A stretch of 64,000 nucleotides of DNA from Hamadaea sp. (GTDB taxonomy: Bacteria > Actinomycetota > Actinomycetes > Mycobacteriales > Micromonosporaceae): assembly GCF_013362815.1 (NCBI RefSeq), contig NZ_JABFVK010000038.1, forward strand, positions 1 to 64,000, written 5' to 3'. This document shows positions 1 through 9,647 of this stretch, one piece after another (position 1 is the first letter of the stretch; each line of letters begins with the position of its first letter). The position numbers were made by a program, and so were the translations under genes. The notes under the pieces are model-generated. The model searched no databases and was not told the DNA's origin. It saw only the letters and a program-made list of their open reading frames with translations.

Positions 1-87
1 TTCGGACTAGACACTCGAAAGGTAAGACAGGGCACGGCGTGCGCTCCCGTTCGACACGACGCCACCCACACATCCGTCACAAGAGCC

Positions 88-156
88 ACTATCGGGCGTG
101 ATCAACCGGCGTGTCGTGTCCCCGGCAGCCTGATCGTTCCCACGCGAGCCTGATCG
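88..156. repeat. Intergenic GATC-rich element C1
   Basis: actatcgggcgtgatcaaccggcgtgtcgtgtccccggcagcctgatcg; near-identical to reverse complement of C2. Confidence 0.75.
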
Positions 157-671
157 ACAACGGGAGTGTCGTACCCCGGCTTTACGTTCGTGAGGTGTAC
201 TCACCGCTCACCGACGATCGCACCCCGTCGTCCGTCGTCTCCGGCATGGTCGACGACGTGCTCGCGCTCGCCGAAACCTGGCCCACCTGGGACGGCAGCC
301 CCCGAGTCTCCGGCGACCGCGTCTACACGCCGCACAAGGCGATCCGGCGGGTCGTCGACCACCTCGTCGATCACCTGGCCGAGCTCGAGGCGACGCTGGC
401 CGGGGCCGAGCCGCTGCCGGATCACTGGCATGGCTCCAGCGCGACGACCAGGGCGGATCTCGCCGAGTTCACCGCCGAGGATCTCGCCGAGGCGCGTAGC
501 CGGCTCACCCGGCTGGCCCAGATCTGGCGGCTGCGGCTCGACTCGCTGACCGACGAGGAACTCGACAAGAGCACCGGCGGCTGGTCGCCCCGCGAGCTGG
601 CCTTCCACGTCGCCGAGTCGGCTTACTACGCCGAGGTGGTGGGCAACTTGACGCCGAGAACGCCCGCCTGA
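111..671 (+). CDS. DinB-like four-helix protein (true start probably GTG at 195)
   Basis: Helical His-containing pattern (VDHLVDHLAELEATL...WSPRELAFHVAESAYY); upstream part of ORF overlaps repeat-like intergenic DNA. Confidence 0.55.
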   Translation: MSCPRQPDRSHASLIDNGSVVPRLYVREVYSPLTDDRTPSSVVSGMVDDVLALAETWPTWDGSPRVSGDRVYTPHKAIRRVVDHLVDHLAELEATLAGAEPLPDHWHGSSATTRADLAEFTAEDLAEARSRLTRLAQIWRLRLDSLTDEELDKSTGGWSPRELAFHVAESAYYAEVVGNLTPRTPA

Positions 672-741
672 CGCCGGTCGCCGCGACGGTTCAGCGTGTC
701 CCGGCGCGGCGGCGGGCGGGCCGACCGGGCAGAATGCTCCG

Positions 742-3171
742 GTGACAACCGACGCCCAGACCACCGCGCCAGCCGTCCCGCAGCCCCGGATCGCCGCTCA
801 GATCGCTTCCGAGCTCGGCGTACGCGAAGGGCAGGTGACCGCAGCCGTCGACCTGCTCGACGGTGGGGCCACCGTGCCGTTCATCGCCCGGTACCGGAAG
901 GAGGTCACCGGAGCGCTCGACGACGCCCAACTGCGTACGCTCGAGGAGCGCCTGCGCTACCTGCGGGAGCTGGAGGAGCGGCGGGCGGCCATCCTGGAGT
1001 CGATCCGTTCGCAGGGCAAGCTCGACGACGCGTTGCAGGCGCAGATCCTCGCCGCCGACACCAAGGCTCGGCTGGAGGACATCTACCTGCCGTTCAAGCC
1101 GAAGCGGCGGACGAAGGCGCAGATCGCGCGGGAAGCCGGGCTGGAGCCGCTGGCCGACCAGTTGCTCGCCGATCCGACGCTCGACCCGGCGGCGACGGCG
1201 GCTGGATTTGTGAACGAAGCGGTCGTTGACGCGGCTGCCGCCCTCGACGGGGCTCGGGCCATCCTCATCGAACGGTTCTCCGAGGACGCCGACCTCATCG
1301 GTGAGCTGCGGGAGCAGGTCTGGAACCGGGGTCTGCTCGCGAGCAAGGTACGCGACGGCAAGCAGGAGGCCGGCGCCAAGTTCGCCGACTACTTCGACTT
1401 CTCCGAGCCCTTCACGAAGATGCCGTCGCACCGCGTACTGGCGATGTTCCGGGGAGAGAAGGAAGAAGTCCTCGACATCGCGGTCCAGCCCGAAGCACCC
1501 GAGGACGCGCCGGAGTTTGGTCCGACCCGGTTCGAGCAGCTCATCGCCCGCCGCGTCGGCGTCTCCGACCAGGGCCGCCCGGGCGACAAGTGGCTCTCCG
1601 ACACCGTCCGGTACGCCTGGCGTACGCGGATTCTGACGCACCTGGGGATCGACGCGCGGATGCGCCTCTGGCAGCAGGCCGAGGACGAGGCGGTGCGGGT
1701 GTTCGCGGCGAACCTGCGCGACCTGCTGCTTGCCGCCCCGGCGGGGACCCGGGCGACGCTGGGTCTCGACCCCGGTTTCCGCACCGGCGTGAAGGTGGCC
1801 GTCGTGGACGCCACCGGCAAGGTCGTCGCGACGCACACGATCTACCCGCACGTTCCGCACAACAAGTGGGACGAGTCGATCGCGGTGCTGGCCCGCCTCT
1901 GCCAGGTGCACAAGGTCGAGCTGGTCGCCATCGGCAACGGCACCGCCTCCCGGGAGACCGACAAGCTGGCGGCCGACCTCATCAAGCTGTATCCGCAGCT
2001 CAACCTGACGAAGATCGTCGTCTCCGAGGCGGGCGCGTCGGTCTACTCGGCCTCGGCGTACGCCTCCTCCGAGCTGCCCGAGCTCGACGTGTCCCTGCGG
2101 GGTGCGGTGTCGATCGCGCGGCGGCTGCAGGACCCGCTCGCCGAGCTCGTCAAGATCGACCCGAAGTCCATCGGCGTCGGCCAGTACCAGCACGATCTCG
2201 CCGAAGGCAAGCTGTCCCGGTCGCTGGACGCCGTCGTCGAGGACTGCGTCAACGGCGTCGGCGTGGACGTAAACACGGCGTCCGCTCCCCTGCTGACCCG
2301 GGTCTCCGGGATCACCGAGAGCCTCGCGAAGAACATCGTCGCGTACCGGGAGGAGAACGGGCCCTTCCGCAGTCGCCGAATCCTGCAGCAGGTGCCCCGG
2401 CTCGGGCCGAAGGCGTTCGAGCAGTGCGCCGGCTTCCTGCGGATTCGTGGCGGCGACGACCCGCTCGACGCCTCCAGCGTGCACCCCGAGGCGTACCCGG
2501 TCGTGCGGCGCATCCTCGACGGCGAGGGCACCACGATCGAGACTCTCATCGGCAACTCGACCTCGCTGCGCAAGATCAAGCCCACGGCGTACGTGGACGA
2601 CACGTTCGGTCTGCCGACCATCACCGACATCCTGAAGGAGCTGGAGAAGCCGGGCCGTGACCCGCGTCCGGCCTTCAAGACGGCCACCTTCGCCGACGGC
2701 GTGGAGAAGATCTCCGATCTGGTCCCCGGCATGCTGCTGGAAGGTGTGGTCACCAACGTCGCCGCCTTCGGTGCCTTCGTCGACGTCGGCGTTCACCAGG
2801 ACGGGCTCGTGCACGTCTCCGCGCTGTCCAAGACGTTCGTGAAGGACCCGCGCGAGGTGGTCAAGCCCGGCGACGTCGTACGCGTCAAGGTGCTCGACGT
2901 CGACGTGCCCCGCAAGCGGATCTCGCTGACCCTTCGCCTCGACGACGTACCCGGCGACGGTGGCAGCGCGGGCGGCGGCCAGTCCCGAGACCGGGGTCCG
3001 CGGCAGCCGGGCCAGCGCCAAGGCGGCGGTCAGGGCGGCGGTCAGCAGCAACAAGGCCAGCGGCAGCAGGGCGGACGCCAACAGGGTGGGCAGCGGGGCG
3101 GTGGCCGCCAGCAGGGTGGCAGCACCGACACCGCGCTGGCGGACGCGCTACGCCGGGCTGGGCTAGCCTGA
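742..3171 (+). CDS. tex: Tex-type RNA-binding transcriptional accessory protein with C-terminal S1 domain and Gln/Gly/Arg-rich tail
   Basis: Conserved Tex motifs (GATVPFIARYRKE, LGLDPGFRTGVKVAVVD, IGNGTASRETDKL, SVYSASAYAS) plus S1 domain (GMLLEGVVTNVAAFGAFVDVGVHQDGLVH). Confidence 0.95.
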   Translation: MTTDAQTTAPAVPQPRIAAQIASELGVREGQVTAAVDLLDGGATVPFIARYRKEVTGALDDAQLRTLEERLRYLRELEERRAAILESIRSQGKLDDALQAQILAADTKARLEDIYLPFKPKRRTKAQIAREAGLEPLADQLLADPTLDPAATAAGFVNEAVVDAAAALDGARAILIERFSEDADLIGELREQVWNRGLLASKVRDGKQEAGAKFADYFDFSEPFTKMPSHRVLAMFRGEKEEVLDIAVQPEAPEDAPEFGPTRFEQLIARRVGVSDQGRPGDKWLSDTVRYAWRTRILTHLGIDARMRLWQQAEDEAVRVFAANLRDLLLAAPAGTRATLGLDPGFRTGVKVAVVDATGKVVATHTIYPHVPHNKWDESIAVLARLCQVHKVELVAIGNGTASRETDKLAADLIKLYPQLNLTKIVVSEAGASVYSASAYASSELPELDVSLRGAVSIARRLQDPLAELVKIDPKSIGVGQYQHDLAEGKLSRSLDAVVEDCVNGVGVDVNTASAPLLTRVSGITESLAKNIVAYREENGPFRSRRILQQVPRLGPKAFEQCAGFLRIRGGDDPLDASSVHPEAYPVVRRILDGEGTTIETLIGNSTSLRKIKPTAYVDDTFGLPTITDILKELEKPGRDPRPAFKTATFADGVEKISDLVPGMLLEGVVTNVAAFGAFVDVGVHQDGLVHVSALSKTFVKDPREVVKPGDVVRVKVLDVDVPRKRISLTLRLDDVPGDGGSAGGGQSRDRGPRQPGQRQGGGQGGGQQQQGQRQQGGRQQGGQRGGGRQQGGSTDTALADALRRAGLA

Positions 3172-3194
3172 CGACCCAGCCTGACGACCCAGCC
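3165..3194. repeat. 13-bp tandem duplication (agcctgacgaccc x2 plus agcc) spanning the tex stop codon
   Basis: Direct reading of both copies. Confidence 0.95.
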
Positions 3195-3195
3195 G

Positions 3196-3247
3196 GATCA
3201 CGGATACGCAGGCCAAATCGGCCGAGTTGGCCTGCGTATCCGTGATC
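3196..3247. repeat. Intergenic hairpin element A1: perfect 21-bp arms, 10-nt loop
   Basis: GATCACGGATACGCAGGCCAA / TTGGCCTGCGTATCCGTGATC. Confidence 0.95.
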
Positions 3248-3298
3248 TGCAGCGAACGGGGCCCGCCGGGCGAAAAGAGGAAGTGCGAGACTGACCCC

Positions 3299-4399
3299 GT
3301 GGGGTTGGAGGTGTCGCTCTGGCGGGCGGTCGCGGTCTTCCGGTTCGCCGCGCTCGCGTACGCCGTCGTCCTGCTCGCGACCAGCTATGACGAGTACGTT
3401 CGCCCGTGGCTCGGGCTGGCCGTCGTCGTCGTGATGCTGATCTGGTCGATCGTCGCTGCGATCGCGTACGCCGATCCGCAGCGACGCCGCTGGCCGCTGC
3501 TCGGTGCCGACATGCTCGTCACGCTGGGCTGCCTGTTCGCCAGTTCCTGGGTGATGAATCCGGATCGGCTGAGCCGGGGCGCGGCGACGCTGCCAATGGC
3601 CTGGGTGGCCGGGGCCGTGCTCGCCTGGGCGATCGCAGGCGGCCGCCGTTGGGGTCTGTCCGCGGCGCTGGTGGTCGGCGCGGTCGATCTGACGCTCCGC
3701 GGCCAGATCACCCCGACGACGCTCAACGGCACCGTCTTGTTGCTGCTGGCCGGGTTCAGCATCGGCTATCTCGTCCGCCTCGCCGGAGAGGCCGAACAAC
3801 GGCTTCAGCGCGCGGCCGAGATGGAAGCGGCGACCCGGGAACGGGAACGGCTGGCCCGAGGTATCCACGACTCCGTCCTGCAGGTGCTCGCTTTGGTCCA
3901 GCGTCGAGGGGCCGAGATCGGCGGGGAGGCGGCCGAGCTGGGCCGGCTCGCCGGTGAGCAGGAGGAAGTGCTGCGATCTCTCGTCGGCAGCGATCCGGCG
4001 GTCGCCAAGAGCGGCACGGTCGACCTCAAGACGCTGCTGACGCCGAAGGCCTCCGCGAAGGTGACGGTGAGCAGCCCCGCGACGCCGGTCTGGTTGCCGG
4101 AGCGGACAGCCGAGGAGCTCGCGGCGGCAACCGCCAGCGCCCTCGACAACGTCCAACGACACGGCGGCCCCCAAGCGCGCGCCTGGGTGCTGCTGGAGGA
4201 AGAGGAGTCCGAGGTGATCGTGACCGTACGCGACGACGGTCCCGGCATCGTGCCCGGCCGCCTGGCCGAGGCGGCGGCCGCCGGGCGGCTCGGCGTGGCA
4301 CAGTCCATCGAGGGGCGTGTACGCGATCTCGGCGGTGCCACGGTCATCACCAGTACACCGGGGGAAGGTACCGAAGTAGAGATGCGGATTCCGAGATGA
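3299..4399 (+). CDS. Sensor histidine kinase (MacS/NarL-partner type); ORF opens at 3227 but GTG near 3299 is more likely
   Basis: TM segments, RERLARGIHDSVLQVLALVQRRG H-box, ATPase region VRDDGPGIVPGRL. Confidence 0.85.
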   Translation: MGLEVSLWRAVAVFRFAALAYAVVLLATSYDEYVRPWLGLAVVVVMLIWSIVAAIAYADPQRRRWPLLGADMLVTLGCLFASSWVMNPDRLSRGAATLPMAWVAGAVLAWAIAGGRRWGLSAALVVGAVDLTLRGQITPTTLNGTVLLLLAGFSIGYLVRLAGEAEQRLQRAAEMEAATRERERLARGIHDSVLQVLALVQRRGAEIGGEAAELGRLAGEQEEVLRSLVGSDPAVAKSGTVDLKTLLTPKASAKVTVSSPATPVWLPERTAEELAAATASALDNVQRHGGPQARAWVLLEEEESEVIVTVRDDGPGIVPGRLAEAAAAGRLGVAQSIEGRVRDLGGATVITSTPGEGTEVEMRIPR

Positions 4400-5049
4400 C
4401 GACGCGAGTCATGGTGGTCGACGACCATCCGATGTGGAGAGAGTCGGTGGCGCGGGACCTCGCCGAGGCCGGTTACGACGTGATCGCCGCGGTCGGCGAC
4501 GGCGCGCAGGCCGTACGCGTCGGCACCTCCCTGCGGCCGGACGTCGTCGTCCTCGACCTCCAGCTGCCCGACCTGTCCGGCGTCGAAGTCATCACCGCGT
4601 TGTGCAAGGGCGACACCCCCGTCCGCATCCTGGTGCTCTCGGCCAGCGGCGAGCACCAGGACGTCCTCGACGCCGTCAAGGCGGGCGCGACCGGATATCT
4701 CGTGAAGTCGGCCGGACGTGACGAATTCGTCGCCGCCGTTGCGCGTACCGCCGAGGGAGACGCCGTGTTCACGCCTGGCCTCGCCGGACTCGTGCTGGGC
4801 GAGTACCGCAGGCTGGCGTCGTCGCCCTCGGGTGACGACGACGACGCGCCGCGGCTGACCGAGCGCGAGACCGAGATCCTGCGGTTCGTCGCGAAGGGCT
4901 TGTCCTACAAGCAGATCGCGGAGCGGCTGGTCTTGTCGCCGCGGACAGTGCAGAACCACGTGCAGCACACGCTGGGCAAACTCCAGCTCCACAATAGAGT
5001 GGAGCTGGTCCGCTACGCCCTGGAACGCGGCCTCGACACCGACGGCTAG
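4396..5049 (+). CDS. LuxR/NarL-family response regulator
   Basis: Receiver MVVDDHPMWRE...VVLDLQLPD; HTH LTERETEILRFVAKGLSYKQIAERLVLSPRTVQNHV. Confidence 0.95.
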   Translation: MTTRVMVVDDHPMWRESVARDLAEAGYDVIAAVGDGAQAVRVGTSLRPDVVVLDLQLPDLSGVEVITALCKGDTPVRILVLSASGEHQDVLDAVKAGATGYLVKSAGRDEFVAAVARTAEGDAVFTPGLAGLVLGEYRRLASSPSGDDDDAPRLTERETEILRFVAKGLSYKQIAERLVLSPRTVQNHVQHTLGKLQLHNRVELVRYALERGLDTDG

Positions 5050-5669
5050 AGGGCGAGCACCTCGTCGCACGCCTCGGCCGCCTGCGGGTCGTGCGTCGCG
5101 AACACGACGGCGACGCCGCGCCGGCACTCCTCCTGCAGCAGTTCGAGGACGAGCTTGCGGTTGACCGCGTCCAGTTCGCTGGTGACCTCGTCGGCGAGCA
5201 GCACCTCCGCGTGCGCGGCGAGCCCGCGGGCGATCGCGGTGCGCTGCTGCTGCCCGCCGGAAAGCTCCTCCACGAGCTGGTCGGCCTGCCCGCTCAGGCC
5301 GAGCCGGTCGAGCGCCGCCGTCGTGCGCTCCTCCGCCTCATGGCCCGGCATCCCGCGCGCGATCAGCGGCAACAGCACGTTCTCGGCCGCCGTCAGCGTC
5401 GCTTCCAGCCCGTTGCCTTGCGGGATCAGCGCCACGCCACGCTCGATCGCGTCGCGCTGCCCGCCCAGCGGCTCACCGTCCGCGGTCACCTGGCCGGCCT
5501 GCGGCCGGATCAGGCCCGCGAGGGTCCACAGCAGCGTCGTCTTGCCGGCTCCCGAGGGCCCCGTCACCGCGACGATTCTCCCCGGGTACGCCGGAAGCGT
5601 GAGCTCGCGCAGCACCGGCCGATCCTGGTCGTACGCGACGGTGACACCGTCGAGTTTGAGGAACGTCAT
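5046..5669 (-). CDS. ABC transporter ATP-binding protein
   Basis: Walker A GPSGAGKTT, LSGGQQQRTAIARGLA signature. Confidence 0.95.
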   Translation of the reverse strand: MTFLKLDGVTVAYDQDRPVLRELTLPAYPGRIVAVTGPSGAGKTTLLWTLAGLIRPQAGQVTADGEPLGGQRDAIERGVALIPQGNGLEATLTAAENVLLPLIARGMPGHEAEERTTAALDRLGLSGQADQLVEELSGGQQQRTAIARGLAAHAEVLLADEVTSELDAVNRKLVLELLQEECRRGVAVVFATHDPQAAEACDEVLAL

Positions 5670-6514
5670 CGGTCGTCTCCCTCGATCTCGGGCGCCGGGA
5701 CGAGCAGCGCGCTGCCGTCCGGCTGGTCCACGATGCGCAGATGGGTGCCGGGCGGCATGCGGTCGAGGAGATCCTGCGGCAGGTGGATCGAGCCGTCCCG
5801 GCCGACCACCGCGAACTCCTCCCCGCGTACGCCTTGCGCCCCCACTCGGCCGTCGCGGATGGTGACGGTCCGCCCCATCCGCTCGCCGACCGCCGGATCG
5901 TGGGTGACCACGACGACGGTCGTCCCGGCGTGGTGCACCGAACGCAGGGCGTCCACGACTTCGTCCCGGGCATCGGCGTCGAGCTGGCTCGTCGGCTCGT
6001 CGACCAGCAACAATCCGGGCCGCCGGGCCAGGGCCACCCCGATCGCCAGGCGCTGCCGCTCACCTGGACGCAACTTCGGCGGCTCCGCGTTGAGCCGCTT
6101 GCGATCGGTCAGCCCGACGAGCGAGAGCACCTCGTCCGGTGACAGTAGTTCCCGGCCCACTGCGGGACGCTGAGCGAACGCGACGTTCTGCCGGGCCGTC
6201 AGGTAAGGCAGGAGGCCGCGATCGGCGTTCTGGAGGCATACGCCGACTTCGCCGGCGCGCATCCGGGCCAGATCCCGGTCGGTCGCCTTGGCCAGATCGA
6301 CCGGGCCGACGTGGACCCGGCCCGCCGACGGCCGCAACAGCCCGGCCAGTACGGCGAGCAAAGTGGACTTGCCGGAGCCGGACGGGCCCAGCAGCGCCAC
6401 TGATTCGCCGGCTCGGATGTCCAGGTCGACACCGGCGAGGGCGACCACCTCGTAGCCCTCCAGCCGGTAGATCGTGACCAATCCCCGGCAGCTAACACCC
6501 ACCGCGTTACTCAT
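5666..6514 (-). CDS. ABC transporter ATP-binding protein
   Basis: Walker A GPSGSGKST, LRPGERQRLAIGVALARRPGLLLVDEPTS. Confidence 0.93.
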   Translation of the reverse strand: MSNAVGVSCRGLVTIYRLEGYEVVALAGVDLDIRAGESVALLGPSGSGKSTLLAVLAGLLRPSAGRVHVGPVDLAKATDRDLARMRAGEVGVCLQNADRGLLPYLTARQNVAFAQRPAVGRELLSPDEVLSLVGLTDRKRLNAEPPKLRPGERQRLAIGVALARRPGLLLVDEPTSQLDADARDEVVDALRSVHHAGTTVVVVTHDPAVGERMGRTVTIRDGRVGAQGVRGEEFAVVGRDGSIHLPQDLLDRMPPGTHLRIVDQPDGSALLVPAPEIEGDDR

Positions 6515-9500
6515 CGGGACTCTCCTCGCAGCAGCTCCGGCCGAGCCTGACGGATGAGGCGTACCGCCACCGGCAGGGCGATCAGCAGACAGCCCAGGCA
6601 GGCGAGCGCGACGGCCGCCAGCGCGCCGGGCGCGGGTTGCCAGCGGGCCTCGCCGGTAACCCCGGTGGTCACCAGCGGTATGCCGGGCAACAGCAGTAAC
6701 GCGACCGCCACGCCGGAGAGGAAGCCGAGCCCGGCCGGCCAGCCGAGCAGCGTGACGAACTCCCGGCGTACGGCTTTGCGCAGCACCGGTTCGGGCACGC
6801 CCGCGACGAGCAGCGCCGCCGAACCGTACCGGCGCTGGTCGGCCCCGACGCGTACGGCCAGCAGGACGATGCCCAACGCGAGCAGGATCGCCACCAGCGC
6901 GCCGACGCCGTAGAGCCGCAGCGCCAACGCGGGCGCGCGCCGCCCCAGCCGATCCTCGTACGCCGACAGCGTCTGGCTCGACCGCACCTGGAGGCCGTGC
7001 GCCGCGAGGCGTTCGACCAGATCCTTGGGCGCGCCCGCACCTGCCCAGACCTCGTACTGGATCGAACTGCCGTTGTCGACCGAACCGGTCAGGTCCTGCG
7101 CCTGAGCGAGGCCGTAGTCGAGGTCGACGATGATTCCATGGCCCGACGTCCCGGGCACGAGACGGTTCGTAGCCACGGCGGTGAAAGTCTGCGGCTGCGT
7201 GGCGAACGCCATGAACGGCCAGTTGTCGCCGGTGACGTCGACCGCCGGAATCGGGCCGGCGAGCAGTCCCGGCAACGCCTTCGGGGCATGCAGCCGGAGA
7301 AGCCGGACGTCGCCGTTGCCGTCGGCCTGGATCCGGGCCTTGACCTCGGCGTCGCCGCTGAGGTCGGCGTTCACGCCGATCAGCTCGGCCGGCTGCCAGA
7401 CGGCGGTCCCGCCGATCGGCACCTCGCCGGAGTCGGACGAGATCCGCTTGATCGTCAGGGTGCCCGTCACCATGACCGCCCGCGCCGGTGGCCGGAGCAG
7501 TTTGAGCACCGCCAGTTCGCCCACCGGAACCTGACCGGTGTACTCGTGGGTGCCGCTTTGCAGCTTGCCGAGCACGACGGTCTCCTGATGGTCTCCGGTA
7601 CGCACCTCGACCGCCACGTCGAGCGGCACCTGGCCCAGTCCGTCGGCGTCGAGGACGACCGTCAGCCGCCCGCCGACCGGAGACGCCGGGGGCTCGGCCG
7701 GGCGCAGCTGCTCGGCGATCCCCTTGAGGTCCACATCGGAGTGTCCGTACCAGCTGGCGGTCTTCGCGAGCCGGTCGCTCTGTACGCCGATGACGTTCAC
7801 GATTTCACCGTCGAAGAACTCCGCCCGGCGTACGACCGCCATCGCCGAGCCGTCCGGGGCCGCCGCGTCGACTCCGTCGACCAGCTGCTGCGGCCCGGCT
7901 GCGGAGACTCGATAGACGGAGGGCGCGCCGACCGCGCCGTTGGCCGCCTCGGCTCGGGCCTGGGCGGCCACGTCCCACGCCACGGCGGAGAACCCCATGA
8001 GCGAGGCGGCCACGGCGACCACCACGACGATGCGTTGCCGCCCGGGGCGACGGGACAGGGAGGCGCTGGTCAGCATGCCGATCGGGTCCGCCCGGCGGCG
8101 CGTCGACCGGACTCGGGCCGCCGCGATCAGGCTGAGCAGACGGCCGCCCGCGACGCCCACGACGATGGCGAGCAGCGGAGCGGCGAGCACGGCCAGCCCC
8201 GACTCCCGGTCCTGCACCGTGGTCACCAACGCCGCGACGGCCAGGGCGACCGCGGCTCCTTCCAAGGCGCCCGCCCGCCACGTCGTGCGCTGCGGAACCC
8301 GGCGCAGCAGGTTGATGACCCGGGTGCGGAACACCTTACGAGAAGCGACCGCCGCCGCTGCGTACGCGGTCAGCAGAGCGGCCGCCACCGCCACGACCGG
8401 CCCCCAGTCCCAGCCGAGCGGCGTACCGGGGGCGAGCCAGAGCCCGGAGAGCACCGCCAGGACGACTCGGCTCAGCAACAGCCCGGCGGGTGCCGCGACG
8501 GTGATCAACGTAAGCACTTCGGCCAGCCCGAACTCGGCGACCCGGCCCCGGGCGTACCCGTGGAGTCGGGCGAGGGCGATCTCCGGACCGCGTTCCTCGG
8601 TCAGGGCCGCCACGAGCACCATCAGGACGACGAGGGCGAGGATCAGCAGCGGCACCGCGCCGACCGGAACGGTCTGGGAGATCGCCTCCTGGTCCCGGCG
8701 GATCTCGGTGATCACCGTCGGAAGGCCCGAGCGCACCGACATCTGCTGGGAGCTCAGATAGCTGGTCAGATTTGCCAGGTCGCCGTCGAGCCGGGCCACG
8801 CCGGCATCGTCCACCTTGCCGAAGTCGAACTCGTACAAGGCCGTACGCCGGACGACCGCGTCGGCGCGCCCCTCGACGTCGGCGGCCACCCCGGTGAAGA
8901 TCGCGTCGATGCTCCAGTACCGCGCGCCGAGGTGCGGGTCGGAGACCGGCGAGTATTGAAGCAACGAACCCCAGGCCGGGTCGAGTCCGTCCTTGGGGGT
9001 GAACAGGCCGACCACAAGCGGCCGGTCGGTCGTCTGCGGCAGCGGAGCCGACCCGCCGCCGCCCTTCGCCGAGCGCCCGACGTCGGCCGACGGGCCGAGG
9101 GTGACCGGCAGCCGCTGGCCGACGGTGACCTTGTAGTGCTCGGCGGTCCGCGCGCTCACCATGACCTCGCCCGCGGCAGCCGGACAGCGTCCGGTCAGCG
9201 TCACGTGCTCGCAGACGCCCGGCTGGAAGACGAGGTGACCGGTCACGACGTCGCCGACGCCCACCTCCGCGAGCTTCAGGTTCGTCTCGGCGTACGCGGA
9301 CTGCCCGGCGCGCAGCGAATTCAGGTAGGACGACATCAGGAAACCGTTGTCGATCAGCGAAATGTCCTGCTCAAGGCTGGCTCGACCGGCTGGCGGCGTC
9401 GACGGGTTCGTCGTCTGCAGCTGCACGGCGATCGATGAATTGCCCGCCACCCCCGAGCCGAGCAGGTCGCGTACCACCGACTCCTGAGCGGCCCGCAGGT

Positions 9501-9612
9501 AGGCCGGAACCGCGGCCGCCGCCGTCGTCGCCACCGCCGCCATGAGCAGCACGAGCAGGGATCGGCCCGCCCGATATCGCATCCCTCGCCAGAGAAGAGT
9601 CCACCTCGTCAC
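6511..9612 (-). CDS. FtsX-like ABC permease
   Basis: Large membrane protein with two FtsX-like TM blocks; 4-bp overlap with the ATPase gene. Confidence 0.88.
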   Translation of the reverse strand: MTRWTLLWRGMRYRAGRSLLVLLMAAVATTAAAAVPAYLRAAQESVVRDLLGSGVAGNSSIAVQLQTTNPSTPPAGRASLEQDISLIDNGFLMSSYLNSLRAGQSAYAETNLKLAEVGVGDVVTGHLVFQPGVCEHVTLTGRCPAAAGEVMVSARTAEHYKVTVGQRLPVTLGPSADVGRSAKGGGGSAPLPQTTDRPLVVGLFTPKDGLDPAWGSLLQYSPVSDPHLGARYWSIDAIFTGVAADVEGRADAVVRRTALYEFDFGKVDDAGVARLDGDLANLTSYLSSQQMSVRSGLPTVITEIRRDQEAISQTVPVGAVPLLILALVVLMVLVAALTEERGPEIALARLHGYARGRVAEFGLAEVLTLITVAAPAGLLLSRVVLAVLSGLWLAPGTPLGWDWGPVVAVAAALLTAYAAAAVASRKVFRTRVINLLRRVPQRTTWRAGALEGAAVALAVAALVTTVQDRESGLAVLAAPLLAIVVGVAGGRLLSLIAAARVRSTRRRADPIGMLTSASLSRRPGRQRIVVVVAVAASLMGFSAVAWDVAAQARAEAANGAVGAPSVYRVSAAGPQQLVDGVDAAAPDGSAMAVVRRAEFFDGEIVNVIGVQSDRLAKTASWYGHSDVDLKGIAEQLRPAEPPASPVGGRLTVVLDADGLGQVPLDVAVEVRTGDHQETVVLGKLQSGTHEYTGQVPVGELAVLKLLRPPARAVMVTGTLTIKRISSDSGEVPIGGTAVWQPAELIGVNADLSGDAEVKARIQADGNGDVRLLRLHAPKALPGLLAGPIPAVDVTGDNWPFMAFATQPQTFTAVATNRLVPGTSGHGIIVDLDYGLAQAQDLTGSVDNGSSIQYEVWAGAGAPKDLVERLAAHGLQVRSSQTLSAYEDRLGRRAPALALRLYGVGALVAILLALGIVLLAVRVGADQRRYGSAALLVAGVPEPVLRKAVRREFVTLLGWPAGLGFLSGVAVALLLLPGIPLVTTGVTGEARWQPAPGALAAVALACLGCLLIALPVAVRLIRQARPELLRGESR

Positions 9613-9647
9613 GGGATGTGGAACGCGCGGGCCGCCCGATCAGGTTG

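Noticed and set aside
691-3081. 796-aa minus-strand ORF antisense to tex
   Set aside because: High-GC shadow ORF; low-complexity Arg/Asp/Gly composition and no domain motifs, while the plus frame is clearly Tex.
6997-9438. 813-aa plus-strand ORF antisense to the FtsX permease
   Set aside because: Shadow ORF of a GC-rich gene; RDRH-rich composition without recognisable domains.
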